Of a DNA stretch of 64,000 nucleotides, positions 9,457 to 18,922 are shown piece by piece (the first letter of the stretch is position 1; each line of letters starts with the position of its first letter). Under the pieces are notes generated by a model. It had not been told where the DNA came from. It did no database searches and was given only the letters and a program-made list of their open reading frames with translations. Source of the stretch: Gottfriedia solisilvae (GTDB taxonomy: Bacteria > Bacillota > Bacilli > Bacillales > Bacillaceae_G); assembly GCF_002128405.1 (NCBI RefSeq), contig NZ_NETJ01000003.1, forward strand, positions 62,001-126,000. The letters are read 5' to 3'. The position numbers and the translations under genes are program-made.

Positions 9457-9557
9457 AGACTAGGGGTGTCCAATTAGTTGGGCTGAGAGAGAAACGCGCT
9501 TTAAGTTTCTTAACCCTCAGGACCTGATCTGGTTCATACCAGCGTGGGGAAGTTAGC
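9457..9557 (+). promoter_or_regulatory. TPP riboswitch controlling thiC
   Basis: The plus-strand THI element has GACTAGGGGTGTCC, GGGCTGAGAGAGAAA, ACCCTCAGGACCTGATCTGG, and TTCATACCAGCGTGGGGA. It is a second, sequence-divergent copy lying back-to-back with the tenI-operon riboswitch, so both thiamine transcription units of this locus answer to TPP. Confidence 0.96.
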
Positions 9558-9607
9558 GTTTATTACAGTAGTGATAATTTGTCATTATTGTAGTCAAACT
9601 AACCATT

Positions 9608-9644
9608 AGCCGGGTCTTATATTTTTAAGATACGGCTTTTTTTC
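9608..9644 (+). terminator. Riboswitch-linked terminator before thiC
   Basis: A hairpin (AGCCG and TCTTA arms pairing with TAAGA and CGGCT, a small internal mismatch) is followed by a run of eight T, between the aptamer and thiC. It is the likely expression platform for TPP-dependent attenuation. Confidence 0.8.
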
Positions 9645-9687
9645 ATGCTTATCGTGGATTGGATTTTGTTCTTTTTAATCACATTAA

Positions 9688-11475
<1,788 letters not shown>

Positions 11476-11494
11476 TTGAATGGGGGAGCCTCGA

Positions 11495-11665
11495 ATGAGC
11501 CGGGTGATCCAAATAGCAAAACAATTAAAAGAGCTAGAATTAGAAGTGAATCAACTGAAAAAAGAATTAATTAATATCCAAAAAATTTGCGAACATGAAT
11601 TTCAAAAGAACGATTATATACAGGTATGTACAAAGTGCCACTATATTGAAAGTCTATATTGGTAA
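11495..11665 (+). CDS. Small coiled-coil zinc-ribbon-like protein
   Basis: The 56-residue protein has an N-terminal helix with heptad leucines (IAKQLKELELEVNQLKKEL) followed by Cys, His and a CTKC pair (CEHEF then CTKCHY), which could bind one zinc ion. I prefer the ATG at 11495 because GGGGGAG ends six bases upstream; an in-frame ATG at 11480 is possible but has no ribosome site. It begins 19 bp after thiC and is followed by a terminator, so it is probably cotranscribed with thiC. Function unknown. Confidence 0.6.
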   Translation: MSRVIQIAKQLKELELEVNQLKKELINIQKICEHEFQKNDYIQVCTKCHYIESLYW

Positions 11666-11697
11666 GCTTAACAAAAAACCTATACTTTGTTTGAAAA

Positions 11698-11730
11698 AAT
11701 AACCCTCCATTTTTGGAGGTTTATTTTTTT
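11698..11730 (+). terminator. Intrinsic terminator of the thiC unit
   Basis: Stem of about 10 bp around ATTTTT (CCTCC/GGAGG core) followed by a run of T. Confidence 0.85.
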
Positions 11731-11810
11731 TATGACCAAACAGAACGTTAAGTCATTCAATAAGAAAAATAAAATATATGAAAATGAGAAAGTAAGTACA
11801 AAAAACTAAT

Positions 11811-11870
11811 TGACAATGATTATCATTATTGTTAATATTTTAACGTTATTGATAATCGTTTTCAATAAAT
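11811..11870 (+). promoter_or_regulatory. Two Fur-box-like sites upstream of the DoxX gene
   Basis: ACAATGATTATCATTATTGT (11813-11832) is a near-perfect palindrome close to the Fur consensus GATAATGATTATCATTATC. A second match, TTGATAATCGTTTTCAATAA, lies at about 11849-11868. A promoter covered by these would be derepressed by iron limitation. From here to 11987 there is no convincing gene, though a GAGGTGG at 11871-11877 has no start codon at a proper distance. Confidence 0.65.
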
Positions 11871-11987
11871 GAGGTGGCAAATAAGACGACTTATATACTC
11901 TAAAAATTTACCAGTTAGTAACAACATGATATGTAGATGAAGACCAATAGGATTCTTTTTCTAGGCAAAAGAAATGGAGATTAATTA

Positions 11988-12527
11988 ATGGAAAATATGA
12001 TGCATCAATTAAAAGATAAGGTATTTCAAGCATTATTTACACTGATGAGAATTCTTTTTGGAGTAGGATGGTTATTTGCTGGTATCACAAAAATTACAGA
12101 AAAAAATTGGTATAGCGAACCTGGCGTCTTTATTAAAAATTATTTTATAATGGCTCTTGAAAAGCCTAATGTCCCGGAATTTTATAAGTATTTCATTCAA
12201 CACTTTGCTTTAAAGCATTATATGTTTTTTAATTACACGATTCCAGTTGTACAAATTATAATCGGTATTTTATTGATCGTAGGATTAATGCTACTTCCTT
12301 CAATACTGATTTGTCTTTTCATGCATATTAATTTTATTCTTTCAGGCAATATGAACTTAATCAGTCTTACACTTTATACAAGTGCATTTGCAATTTTACT
12401 TTCTTTAGACCGTAGTTATGTATTAAGTTTAGATCGTTACTTAGGATTTGAGAAATATATTCATGTTAAAAGACAAAAGATTGCGGTGGAAAGAAATTAC
12501 CAACAATCAGAAGTTTTGAATGCTTAA
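11988..12527 (+). CDS. DoxX-like membrane protein
   Basis: The 179-residue protein has four hydrophobic segments and the DoxX-type opening LMRILFGVGWLFAGITKI, a conserved G-WLFAG helix seen in DoxX/TQO small-subunit-like proteins. A basic, cytoplasmic-looking tail follows (RQKIAVERNYQQ). The exact biochemical role is unknown; relatives take part in quinone-linked thiol or sulfur oxidation. The upstream Fur-like boxes suggest iron-responsive expression. It is a single-gene unit closed by a terminator. Confidence 0.7.
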   Translation: MENMMHQLKDKVFQALFTLMRILFGVGWLFAGITKITEKNWYSEPGVFIKNYFIMALEKPNVPEFYKYFIQHFALKHYMFFNYTIPVVQIIIGILLIVGLMLLPSILICLFMHINFILSGNMNLISLTLYTSAFAILLSLDRSYVLSLDRYLGFEKYIHVKRQKIAVERNYQQSEVLNA

Positions 12528-12550
12528 ATTTTAAAATAAACTGTAAATAA

Positions 12551-12580
12551 AAAACCTCTTGAATATTTTCAAGAGGTTTT
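12551..12580. terminator. Bidirectional intrinsic terminator
   Basis: A 13-bp perfect stem (AAAACCTCTTGAA with TTCAAGAGGTTTT) separates the convergent DoxX and YjcZ-type genes. Confidence 0.9.
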
Positions 12581-12594
12581 ATAGTTTTTAGTTA

Positions 12595-12720
12595 TTACCA
12601 AGCGCCATAGCCGCCTCCAAAATGATCACCTGCGAAACAAGCTGCTCCAACAATGATCAATAGGATGAATAATACAACAATCAGAGCAAAGCTGTTATGA
12701 TGTCCATATTCACTACCCAT
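12595..12720 (-). CDS. YjcZ family sporulation peptide
   Basis: A 41-residue peptide too short for standard gene calling. It has a polar N-terminus (MGSEYGHHNSF), one hydrophobic helix (ALIVVLFILLIIVGAA) and a glycine-rich end (GDHFGGGYGAW). This is the pattern of the YjcZ/SscA family of small spore-associated proteins, common in multiple copies in Bacillus. The ATG at 12720 has an excellent GAAGGAGG site upstream. The role of most members is unknown; SscA is needed for spore assembly. Confidence 0.85.
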   Translation of the reverse strand: MGSEYGHHNSFALIVVLFILLIIVGAACFAGDHFGGGYGAW

Positions 12721-12813
12721 TCGTTAAACCTCCTTCACTCTAAATTTTTAGGGGCTTTCAAAAACTTCCCTGTAAGGGGAATGTAGCAATATTACAATTA
12801 GGAGAGGTGGATA

Positions 12814-12865
12814 ATGTATCGTATGTTTTTTTGATGACTATGGAACTAGTCTATACACTAAATAG
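12814..12865 (+). pseudogene. Possible frameshifted micro-ORF at a T7 run
   Basis: A strong ribosome site (AGGAGAGGTGG, 12800-12810) precedes an ATG at 12814, which as written gives only MYRMFF and stop. Removing one T from the seven-T run at 12826-12832 gives a 16-residue peptide, MYRMFFDDYGTSLYTK. The strong ribosome site suggests it is or was translated. A sequencing indel, a recent mutation or chance are all possible. No family is recognised. Confidence 0.3.
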
Positions 12866-12950
12866 GCTTTAACCCAATAATATATAAGAAATCTTGCTGA
12901 AAAAATAGACTGCATTTTATGCAGTCATTAATGTTTTGTGAATCTTAAAC

Positions 12951-13232
12951 TTATATAAAAGGTATTTCATTATTAGTTTCTTTTGGTGTAGAAATTGCCG
13001 AATCTATAACATATCCATTAGAGAATTTAACCGCTATTGTTCCTAGATATGTATCAGTAGGCTGAAGTGTTTCAGTACAAGTAAAATAGCGGATATGTAC
13101 AACATCAACTGTATCTTTGCTAATCTTTTGACATGCAAGTAAATTACTCAAACGTTTTAAAGCAACTTCTCTTTTCAGGCCAATAATCTCTTTCTTAATA
13201 AAAGATTCATAGTAGTTTTTTAAGGGGAACAT
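12951..13232 (-). CDS. Hypothetical 93-residue protein
   Basis: I do not recognise it. It is a soluble, mixed alpha/beta sequence with a basic helical N-terminal third (MFPLKNYYESFIKKEIIG) and a beta-rich remainder. It starts with AGGAG upstream of the ATG at 13232 and lies 25 bp after the membrane-anchored small protein at 13258, so the two probably form one transcript. A weak hairpin (12908-12926) without a good T-run lies downstream. Confidence 0.55.
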   Translation of the reverse strand: MFPLKNYYESFIKKEIIGLKREVALKRLSNLLACQKISKDTVDVVHIRYFTCTETLQPTDTYLGTIAVKFSNGYVIDSAISTPKETNNEIPFI

Positions 13233-13257
13233 TTCATCAACTCCTGCTCTTCATCCT

Positions 13258-13479
13258 TCACGTTGATTCAGAGTTATTTGTAGATTGTGGTGATTCTTCG
13301 TATGGTATTTCATGTTTAGTTTCTACGATTGGTATTTGTTCAATATGCTCAGGGATTTTGCCAGAATTGGTATGAACATACACTCCGAATTGACTAGAGG
13401 AAGATACATTCTTTTTGGTCAATTGATAAATCATTAAAATACTGATTGAAATAACCAATATTCCTATAATATAACTCAT
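13258..13479 (-). CDS. Small single-pass membrane protein
   Basis: The 73-residue protein has one N-terminal transmembrane helix (MSYIIGILVISISILMIYQL). A Ser-rich, acidic hydrophilic tail with repeated Pro-Glu/Ile elements follows (IPEHIEQIP, HEIPYEESP), probably on one face of the membrane. I chose the ATG at 13479, which lies properly after GGAG; an upstream GTG at 13488 overlaps that site. No family is recognised. Operon partner is the gene at 12951. Confidence 0.6.
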   Translation of the reverse strand: MSYIIGILVISISILMIYQLTKKNVSSSSQFGVYVHTNSGKIPEHIEQIPIVETKHEIPYEESPQSTNNSEST

Positions 13480-13573
13480 TTCAATCACTCCTACCTTTGA
13501 TTAGCATATATTTTCATTCTATTTTTCATATTTATTATAAATTCAATTATTAAAATATCATACCTCTTCAAAC

Positions 13574-13616
13574 AAAAAAATATCCCATTATAGTTGCCTA
13601 TAATGGGATATTTTTT
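13574..13616. terminator. Intrinsic terminator, possibly bidirectional
   Basis: A long stem (AAATATCCCATTATA with its complement TATAATGGGATATTT, short loop) flanked by A and T runs directly after the permease stop at 13619 (minus strand). Confidence 0.88.
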
Positions 13617-13618
13617 AA

Positions 13619-15025
13619 TTAAGCTGAGTGTTCTGAATCATTTAGTTTGTTTTCTGGATTTAAACGGCTATTTCTGTAACCGTAAGCAGCGTAGATGATT
13701 AAACCAATTACTAACCAAACTACGAAACCTTTCCAAGTAAATGCTGAAAGTTGAAGCATTAAATATACACAGAATACGATTGCTAGAACTGGGACAACAG
13801 GCACCCATGGAGTTCTAAAGCCACGTTTTAAATCTGGTTGAGTTTTTCTTAACACTAAAATACCAAGTGATACAGCTGAGAATGCGAATAGTGTACCAAT
13901 ATTCGTTAATTCTGCTAATTTATTTAATGGAATTAATCCAGCGAATGCTGCTACTAATCCACCAGTAATCCAAGTACTTACTACAGGTACTTGAGTTTTC
14001 TTGTTAACTTTAGACATTTTGTTAGGTAGTAAGCCATCACGACTAATTGCATAGAATAAACGAGTTTGTCCAAACATCATTACCATTAATACTGTTGTAA
14101 TACCGATGATTGCGCCAAGAGAAATGAATCCAGCCGCCCAATCCTGGTGGATGAAGTTTAATGCAAATGCTACAGGATCTTTTACGCCTAATTGATCGAA
14201 TGGAACGATACCTGTAAGAATTAATGAAACAACAATATAAAGAATTGTACATACTGCTAATGCAGAGATAATACCGATTGGTAAGTTACGTTGAGGATTT
14301 TTAACTTCCTCAGCAGCAGTTGATACTGCATCAAAACCAAAGTAAGCAAATACTACAACAGCTGCTCCAGCTGTTACACCACCAAATCCCATTGGCATAA
14401 ATGGTGTCCAGTTTGTAGGTTCAACATACCAAACGCCAATTGCGATGAAAAGTATTACTACAGCTAATTTGATAATTACCATTACAGTGTTAAGTTTAGC
14501 TGACTCTTTAACACCTCTAGTTAGAATAAATGTAACGATTAAAACAATTAATACAGCCGGTAAATCTATATATGTTCCGTTTTTTGGATCAAATGCACTT
14601 GTTAATGCTGTTGGAAAGTGTATATCAAAACCAGATAATAAACTTTGGAAGTATCCTGACCATCCACTAGCAACTGCAGATGATGCTAGTCCATATTCAA
14701 GTACCATATCCCAACCTAAAATCCAAGCAACTACTTCACCGAAAGCAACATAGCTATACGTATAAGCACTTCCTGCTTGTGGAATCATGGAAGCAAATTC
14801 AGAGTAACATAATGCAGCGAAAGTACACGCTAACCCTGCAATAATAAATGAAAGAATAAGTGCTGGTCCAGCATAGTCAGCAGCTGCTACCCCTGTTAAT
14901 ACGAAAATACCAGTTCCTATGATAGCTCCAATTCCTAGCATTGTTAGGTCAAATGCACCTAGTACTTTGTTAAGTGAACTACTTGGAGTTGCACTTACGA
15001 CAGATTTTTTACGAAATAAACTCAT
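13619..15025 (-). CDS. APC-superfamily amino acid permease (YfnA/CAT-like)
   Basis: The 468-residue protein has about twelve membrane helices. It starts with FDLTMLGIGAIIGTGIFVLTG, the unwound helix-1 substrate motif of APC transporters. Other segments include CYSEFASMIPQAGSAYTYSY, FFGFDAVSTAAEEVKNPQRNLP and GTLFAFSAVSLGILVLR, characteristic of the cationic/neutral amino acid CAT subgroup to which Bacillus YfnA belongs. The precise substrate is not readable. It is a single-gene unit with terminator downstream and an AAGGAGG site before the ATG. Confidence 0.88.
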   Translation of the reverse strand: MSLFRKKSVVSATPSSSLNKVLGAFDLTMLGIGAIIGTGIFVLTGVAAADYAGPALILSFIIAGLACTFAALCYSEFASMIPQAGSAYTYSYVAFGEVVAWILGWDMVLEYGLASSAVASGWSGYFQSLLSGFDIHFPTALTSAFDPKNGTYIDLPAVLIVLIVTFILTRGVKESAKLNTVMVIIKLAVVILFIAIGVWYVEPTNWTPFMPMGFGGVTAGAAVVVFAYFGFDAVSTAAEEVKNPQRNLPIGIISALAVCTILYIVVSLILTGIVPFDQLGVKDPVAFALNFIHQDWAAGFISLGAIIGITTVLMVMMFGQTRLFYAISRDGLLPNKMSKVNKKTQVPVVSTWITGGLVAAFAGLIPLNKLAELTNIGTLFAFSAVSLGILVLRKTQPDLKRGFRTPWVPVVPVLAIVFCVYLMLQLSAFTWKGFVVWLVIGLIIYAAYGYRNSRLNPENKLNDSEHSA

Positions 15026-15309
15026 ATGAACCTCCTTAAAATTCTTGTTGTAATTTTCTAAAATTAACCTAACTATTTTGATAGTTTTATATAAAAATAG
15101 AAAATTCTGACAATTACTAACGAAAAAATATTATTTGTTAGGATTAATTGATTTTTATAATAACATACGTTCAAGGTTTGTACAAAGAATTTTTCGACTA
15201 TTTTTTCAAAAAAACGCAAAAAAATACGGGTAATTAGTCATTAATTGGTTGAAAATTCAAAACAATGGATAAATATTACACTGTGCAATTGTTATCCAAA
15301 GATAATAAT

Positions 15310-15340
15310 GAGAAAAAGACATGATATATTCATGTCTCTC
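15310..15340 (-). terminator. Intrinsic terminator after the YeiH-type gene
   Basis: On the minus strand, AGAGACATGA pairs with TCATGTCTTT over a 5-nt loop, followed by T-rich sequence, directly after the stop at 15341. The rest of 15026-15309 contains no gene I can support; it should hold the promoter of the minus-strand permease. Confidence 0.7.
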
Positions 15341-16387
15341 TTAAAAACAAAAAAAAGCAAAGATTGATAGAAATAATGAAGTAATCAAAATTGCAATGAA
15401 AGGACGAATTGCCTTCATTCGTAGCTCTTTTGCATTTATGTTTAAACCTAAACCAGTCATTGCCATCGTTAACAGAAAAGATGTTAAAAAATCGATTGGT
15501 ATGTTTAGTTCCTTTGTTTCAATTAATTCACCTATGAAGTAACTTCCTAAAAAGCTCATCAAGATAAAACCGATTAGAAACCAAGGAAATGTAAATTTGA
15601 CTTCAGTTTCTTTTTTTATTCCTTTTTTATTCATCCATAAAATAAATAAAAAACTTACAGGTATTAAGAGGAAAACTCTTGATAGTTTTGATAATAAAGC
15701 AAATGTTAAAGCATTTTCTCCTGCTGGTGCGGCTGCTAATGCAACATTTGCAATTTCATGAAGGCTAAGGCCCGCCCAAGTTCCGTATTCTGCATTACTT
15801 AGATGTAAGAAAGGAAAGAGGAGTGGATAAATAATTGAAAATATAGTTCCTACTAGGGCAATGATCCCGATCCCCATTGCTGTATCTTCTTCCTTCGCTT
15901 TTATAATTGGTGAAATTGCAGCGATGGCAGCAGCTCCACATATTCCTGTTCCAATACTTAATAGTAATGAAAGATTCAGATCTGCCTTTATCAATTTTGC
16001 AATCAACATTAGCACGATAAAAGAAAATAGTACTGTTATCACACTTTTTATCATAATCATAAAACCCTGATTAAAAATGACATTCATATTTAATTTTAAA
16101 CCATATAGAACAATCGCAAATCTTAAAAAGTATTTTGAGGAAAATTGAATGCCAATACGTATATGTTCTGGATATCCAAAAATTTGTCTATAAAGAACAC
16201 TAACGAGTATGGCACATGCAAACGGACCAATATAACCAAGCTTAGGGATTATAGATAATCCAAATCCGATGCAAGCGATTAAAATTGTAAATCCGATTCC
16301 AAGAAACAACGAGTAAATTTTCTCCTTATCTTTAATTGGTTCTTTTGGATTTTTTTGTACGATTAAATTCGGTTCCAAATCTATCAT
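15341..16387 (-). CDS. YeiH/UPF0324 family transporter
   Basis: The 348-residue integral membrane protein has about ten helices. It contains the family signatures GIGTGICGAAAIAAISPI and WAGLSLHEIANVALAAAP, plus GLGLNINAKELR near the C-terminus. Members are annotated as putative sulfate exporters and are commonly paired with a LysR regulator, as here (divergent gene at 16500). The function is not proven. It begins about 110 bp from the regulator with a shared control region. Confidence 0.85.
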   Translation of the reverse strand: MIDLEPNLIVQKNPKEPIKDKEKIYSLFLGIGFTILIACIGFGLSIIPKLGYIGPFACAILVSVLYRQIFGYPEHIRIGIQFSSKYFLRFAIVLYGLKLNMNVIFNQGFMIMIKSVITVLFSFIVLMLIAKLIKADLNLSLLLSIGTGICGAAAIAAISPIIKAKEEDTAMGIGIIALVGTIFSIIYPLLFPFLHLSNAEYGTWAGLSLHEIANVALAAAPAGENALTFALLSKLSRVFLLIPVSFLFILWMNKKGIKKETEVKFTFPWFLIGFILMSFLGSYFIGELIETKELNIPIDFLTSFLLTMAMTGLGLNINAKELRMKAIRPFIAILITSLFLSIFAFFCF

Positions 16388-16454
16388 CCCCTAATCATCA
16401 ATTCAATTTATATATTTATCCTATGCGATGATTGACGATAAGAAAAATAAATGA

Positions 16455-16472
16455 TTATGATAGTTATCATAA
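16455..16472. promoter_or_regulatory. Palindromic operator candidate for the LysR at 16500
   Basis: TTATGATAGTTATCATAA is a perfect palindrome with an 8-bp arm and 2-bp centre in the intergenic space between divergent lysR and yeiH-type genes. Its position suits a LysR recognition site controlling both. Confidence 0.55.
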
Positions 16473-16499
16473 GTAATAACGATACTAAGAGGTGAACAG

Positions 16500-17390
16500 A
16501 TGGACCATTTACTTTTAGTTTTTATAGAAGTTGTTGAGAAAAAGAACTTTTCGCGTGCAGCAGAAGAGCTTCATATGACTCAGCCATCAGTTAGTCAACA
16601 AATACAAATACTCGAAAAAAATTTAGGAACAAAGTTATTAAATAGAACAAACAAATTTGTTGAGTTAACGAAAGCGGGAGAAATAGTTTACTCACATGCG
16701 AAAGAAATTACAGGTCTGTATAAACGAATGTCGACATTAGTAGATGATTTAATGCATGAAGCAAATGGATTATTAAAAATAGGGGCTAGTTATACATTTG
16801 GAGAATATGTACTTCCTCATATATTAGCAAATTTAAAGCTAAAATTTCCAAATGTGATCCCATCTGTCCAAATTGGTAATACAAGAGAAATCGCTCAAGC
16901 TGTCTTAACTCATCATATAGATGTTGGAATAGTGGAGGGCGAGTACGTTCATCAGAATGTATTTATGGAAACAGTTGCTACTGATGAGTTGTATATAATG
17001 GCTGGAGTTAATCATTCTTTATCAAAAAATAAAGAGGTAACAATTGAACAATTAGAACGTGAAACTTGGATTGTTCGTGAAGAAGGATCTGGAACAAGAG
17101 AGGCTACAGATCGTTTATTTGAAACATTGAACATTAGTCCAACCACATTAGTTGAGTTTGGTAGTACTCAGTTAATTAAAGAAGCCGTAGAAGCTGGTCT
17201 TGGAATCAGTTATTTATCCGATTTAACAGTGAAAAAAGAAAAATTACTCAATACCATTTTTATGTTAAACGTAGAAGGTACACCAATCAAAAGGAATTTC
17301 TCGATTTTAACTGAACCAGTTCAATTGCAAACGAAATCAATGCAAGTGTTCATCGAGCTAATACAAGATTTTTATAAGAAGCAAAAATAA
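16500..17390 (+). CDS. LysR family transcriptional regulator (paired with YeiH-type transporter)
   Basis: The 296-residue LysR protein has an N-terminal winged helix-turn-helix (residues ~1-60: FIEVVEKKNFSRAAEELHMTQPSVSQQIQILE). A C-terminal effector-binding domain follows, with CysB/CysL-like features (GSGTREATDRLF, then EAVEAGLGISYLS). The GSGTREA motif is shared with CysL/YeiE-type regulators of sulfur or anion metabolism. The ATG at 16500 follows GAGGTG. It is divergent from the transporter it probably activates. Confidence 0.88.
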   Translation: MDHLLLVFIEVVEKKNFSRAAEELHMTQPSVSQQIQILEKNLGTKLLNRTNKFVELTKAGEIVYSHAKEITGLYKRMSTLVDDLMHEANGLLKIGASYTFGEYVLPHILANLKLKFPNVIPSVQIGNTREIAQAVLTHHIDVGIVEGEYVHQNVFMETVATDELYIMAGVNHSLSKNKEVTIEQLERETWIVREEGSGTREATDRLFETLNISPTTLVEFGSTQLIKEAVEAGLGISYLSDLTVKKEKLLNTIFMLNVEGTPIKRNFSILTEPVQLQTKSMQVFIELIQDFYKKQK

Positions 17391-17417
17391 AAACCTCCAT
17401 TCATTAGTGGAGGTTTT
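17390..17417. terminator. Bidirectional intrinsic terminator
   Basis: AAAACCTCCA pairs with TGGAGGTTTT over an 8-nt loop, between convergent lysR and sspH. Confidence 0.85.
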
Positions 17418-17427
17418 AGGTAGTGAT

Positions 17428-17607
17428 TTAGTGTTCAGTTAAATTACTTAATGAAACTTCTTTGTCATTATGAGGCTCATCTAGGGGATAAACTCTTGCG
17501 GTTGATTCATTTTTGTTTACATGCTGAATATAAATTGGAACTCCATCACAAGTTACATTAATCATATTAGGTGAAGCTATTATTTCAAGTGCTCTTTCTG
17601 TATCCAT
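17428..17607 (-). CDS. sspH: H-type small acid-soluble spore protein (SspH family)
   Basis: The 59-residue protein starts MDTERALEIIASPNMINVTC. It continues GVPIYIQHVN and TARVYPLDEP, matching the conserved pattern of SspH-type SASPs (MDxxRAxEIxxSPxMIxVxYxGxPVYIxxVxxxxxTARVxP). SspH proteins accumulate in the forespore; expression is expected from a sigma-G-type promoter, which I did not locate. AAAGGAGGTC precedes the ATG at 17607. The gene is below the usual size cut-off but the match is clear. Confidence 0.93.
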   Translation of the reverse strand: MDTERALEIIASPNMINVTCDGVPIYIQHVNKNESTARVYPLDEPHNDKEVSLSNLTEH

Positions 17608-17679
17608 AATAATGACCTCCTTTTATTAGAACCCATCATATTATTTGCGAATGCAATAAATAGTATTCAGCAAAGATGA

Positions 17680-17799
17680 TCATTTCCAATCTTTCTTTTT
17701 AAACATTTGCTTTTCTTGTTGTATGATAGCGATAGAAGCAAAAAGTAAGATGGTACTGCACATAAAAATCAAACTAAATATACCAAATAAAATATTCAT
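17680..17799 (-). CDS. 39-residue single-pass membrane peptide
   Basis: MNILFGIFSLIFMCSTILLF and following residues form one long hydrophobic helix, ending in a basic tail (QMFKKKDWK). The AAAAAGGAGGAAC site before the ATG at 17799 is excellent. A longer reading (to 17952) would overlap the divergent LacI gene and lacks a ribosome site, so I reject it. The family is not recognised. Confidence 0.6.
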   Translation of the reverse strand: MNILFGIFSLIFMCSTILLFASIAIIQQEKQMFKKKDWK

Positions 17800-17881
17800 A
17801 TTTGTTCCTCCTTTTTCATTAAAATTAGCGTAAAGTATGGAACTGGTTTCATAGCAAGAAAAATTTTGAAAAGGTGAAGTT

Positions 17882-18841
17882 ATGTCTAATATTAAAGATA
17901 TTGCAAAGATTGCTGGCGTTTCAGTTACGACTGTTTCAAGGGTATTAAACAATGAACGGTATGTTAGTGATGAAAAAAGAAATGCTGTATTACGAGCAAT
18001 TGAAATAACGAAGTATCAAAGAAATTTAAATGCTGTTAATTTGAGTAAAGGGAAAACTCATTTAATCGGGGTAGTTGTACCGTATTCAAATCATCCGTAT
18101 TTTGGATTGTTAATAGAAGGAATTTCCATAGAAGCAATTAAGAAAAATTATAAGCTTGTATTGTTTCAAACAGATTATCAAAAAGAGCGAGAGTTGGAAG
18201 CACTTGAAATGTTGAAGCACAAACAAATAGATTCTCTCATTATTTGTTCAAGAATCTGCTCATTAGAAGTCGTTGAAGCATATTTAGAATATGGGCCGGT
18301 AATCTTATGTGAGGATACGAGGAATACTCGGATATCTTCGACTTTTGTAGACCACTATAAGAGCTTTACGATTGCTTTAGAATACATATACAAAAAGGGT
18401 CATAGAAAAATTGGTTATTGCATCGGACGCAGTAGTGGTACAAATAGCCTTCAAAGAAATTTAGCATATAAGGATTTCCTTCATAAATACAACTTACCTT
18501 ATCATGATGAACAAATTATAAAAAAATGTAGCTATTTTGAAGATGGAGAACGAATCGTTAATACTTTAATTGAATCAAAAAATAGACCTACAGCTTTACT
18601 AGTTACTAGTGATCAAGTAGCAGCAGGGATTTTAACTTGTTGTAATGAGAAAGGCATCGTTATACCAGAGGATCTTGCAATCATTAGTTTTGATAATCAA
18701 CCAATTGCAAAATACATGAAACTAACAACTGTTGAAATGCCGATAAAAGAAATGGGTCAAAAGTTATTACATCAGGCTCTACTTAATGAACAATCGCAAA
18801 CAGAAATGTCAGTTAAATTAATTGAACGTCAGACTGTTTAA
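17882..18841 (+). CDS. LacI family transcriptional regulator
   Basis: The 319-residue repressor has the LacI helix-turn-helix and hinge (residues 1-55: IKDIAKIAGVSVTTVSRVLNN). A periplasmic-binding-protein-like effector core follows (HLIGVVVPYSNHPYFGLLIEGI, AAGILTCCNEKGIVIPEDLAIISFDN). It resembles Bacillus YdgJ/DegA-type or KdgR-like regulators, but no sugar operon is adjacent, so the ligand and targets are unknown. The AAAAGGTGAAG site places the ATG at 17882. Confidence 0.88.
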   Translation: MSNIKDIAKIAGVSVTTVSRVLNNERYVSDEKRNAVLRAIEITKYQRNLNAVNLSKGKTHLIGVVVPYSNHPYFGLLIEGISIEAIKKNYKLVLFQTDYQKERELEALEMLKHKQIDSLIICSRICSLEVVEAYLEYGPVILCEDTRNTRISSTFVDHYKSFTIALEYIYKKGHRKIGYCIGRSSGTNSLQRNLAYKDFLHKYNLPYHDEQIIKKCSYFEDGERIVNTLIESKNRPTALLVTSDQVAAGILTCCNEKGIVIPEDLAIISFDNQPIAKYMKLTTVEMPIKEMGQKLLHQALLNEQSQTEMSVKLIERQTV

Positions 18842-18857
18842 GTTAAAATTGAAATGA

Positions 18858-18921
18858 AAAAGCACGATAAATCCCGAATCAAAGCCACAATTAGGTTTTG
18901 ACTTGGATGAGTCGTGCTTTA
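18858..18921. terminator. Long bidirectional hairpin terminator
   Basis: Outer arms AAAGCACGA and TCGTGCTTT and inner arms around CCGAATCAAAGCC and GGTTTTGACTTGG form an extended imperfect stem between convergent lacI-type and lysR genes. Confidence 0.75.
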
Positions 18922-18922
18922 A

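Noticed and set aside
17800-17952. 90-codon version of the small membrane peptide
   Set aside because: It overlaps the divergent LacI-type gene start and lacks a ribosome site; the ATG at 17799 has AAAAAGGAGGAAC.
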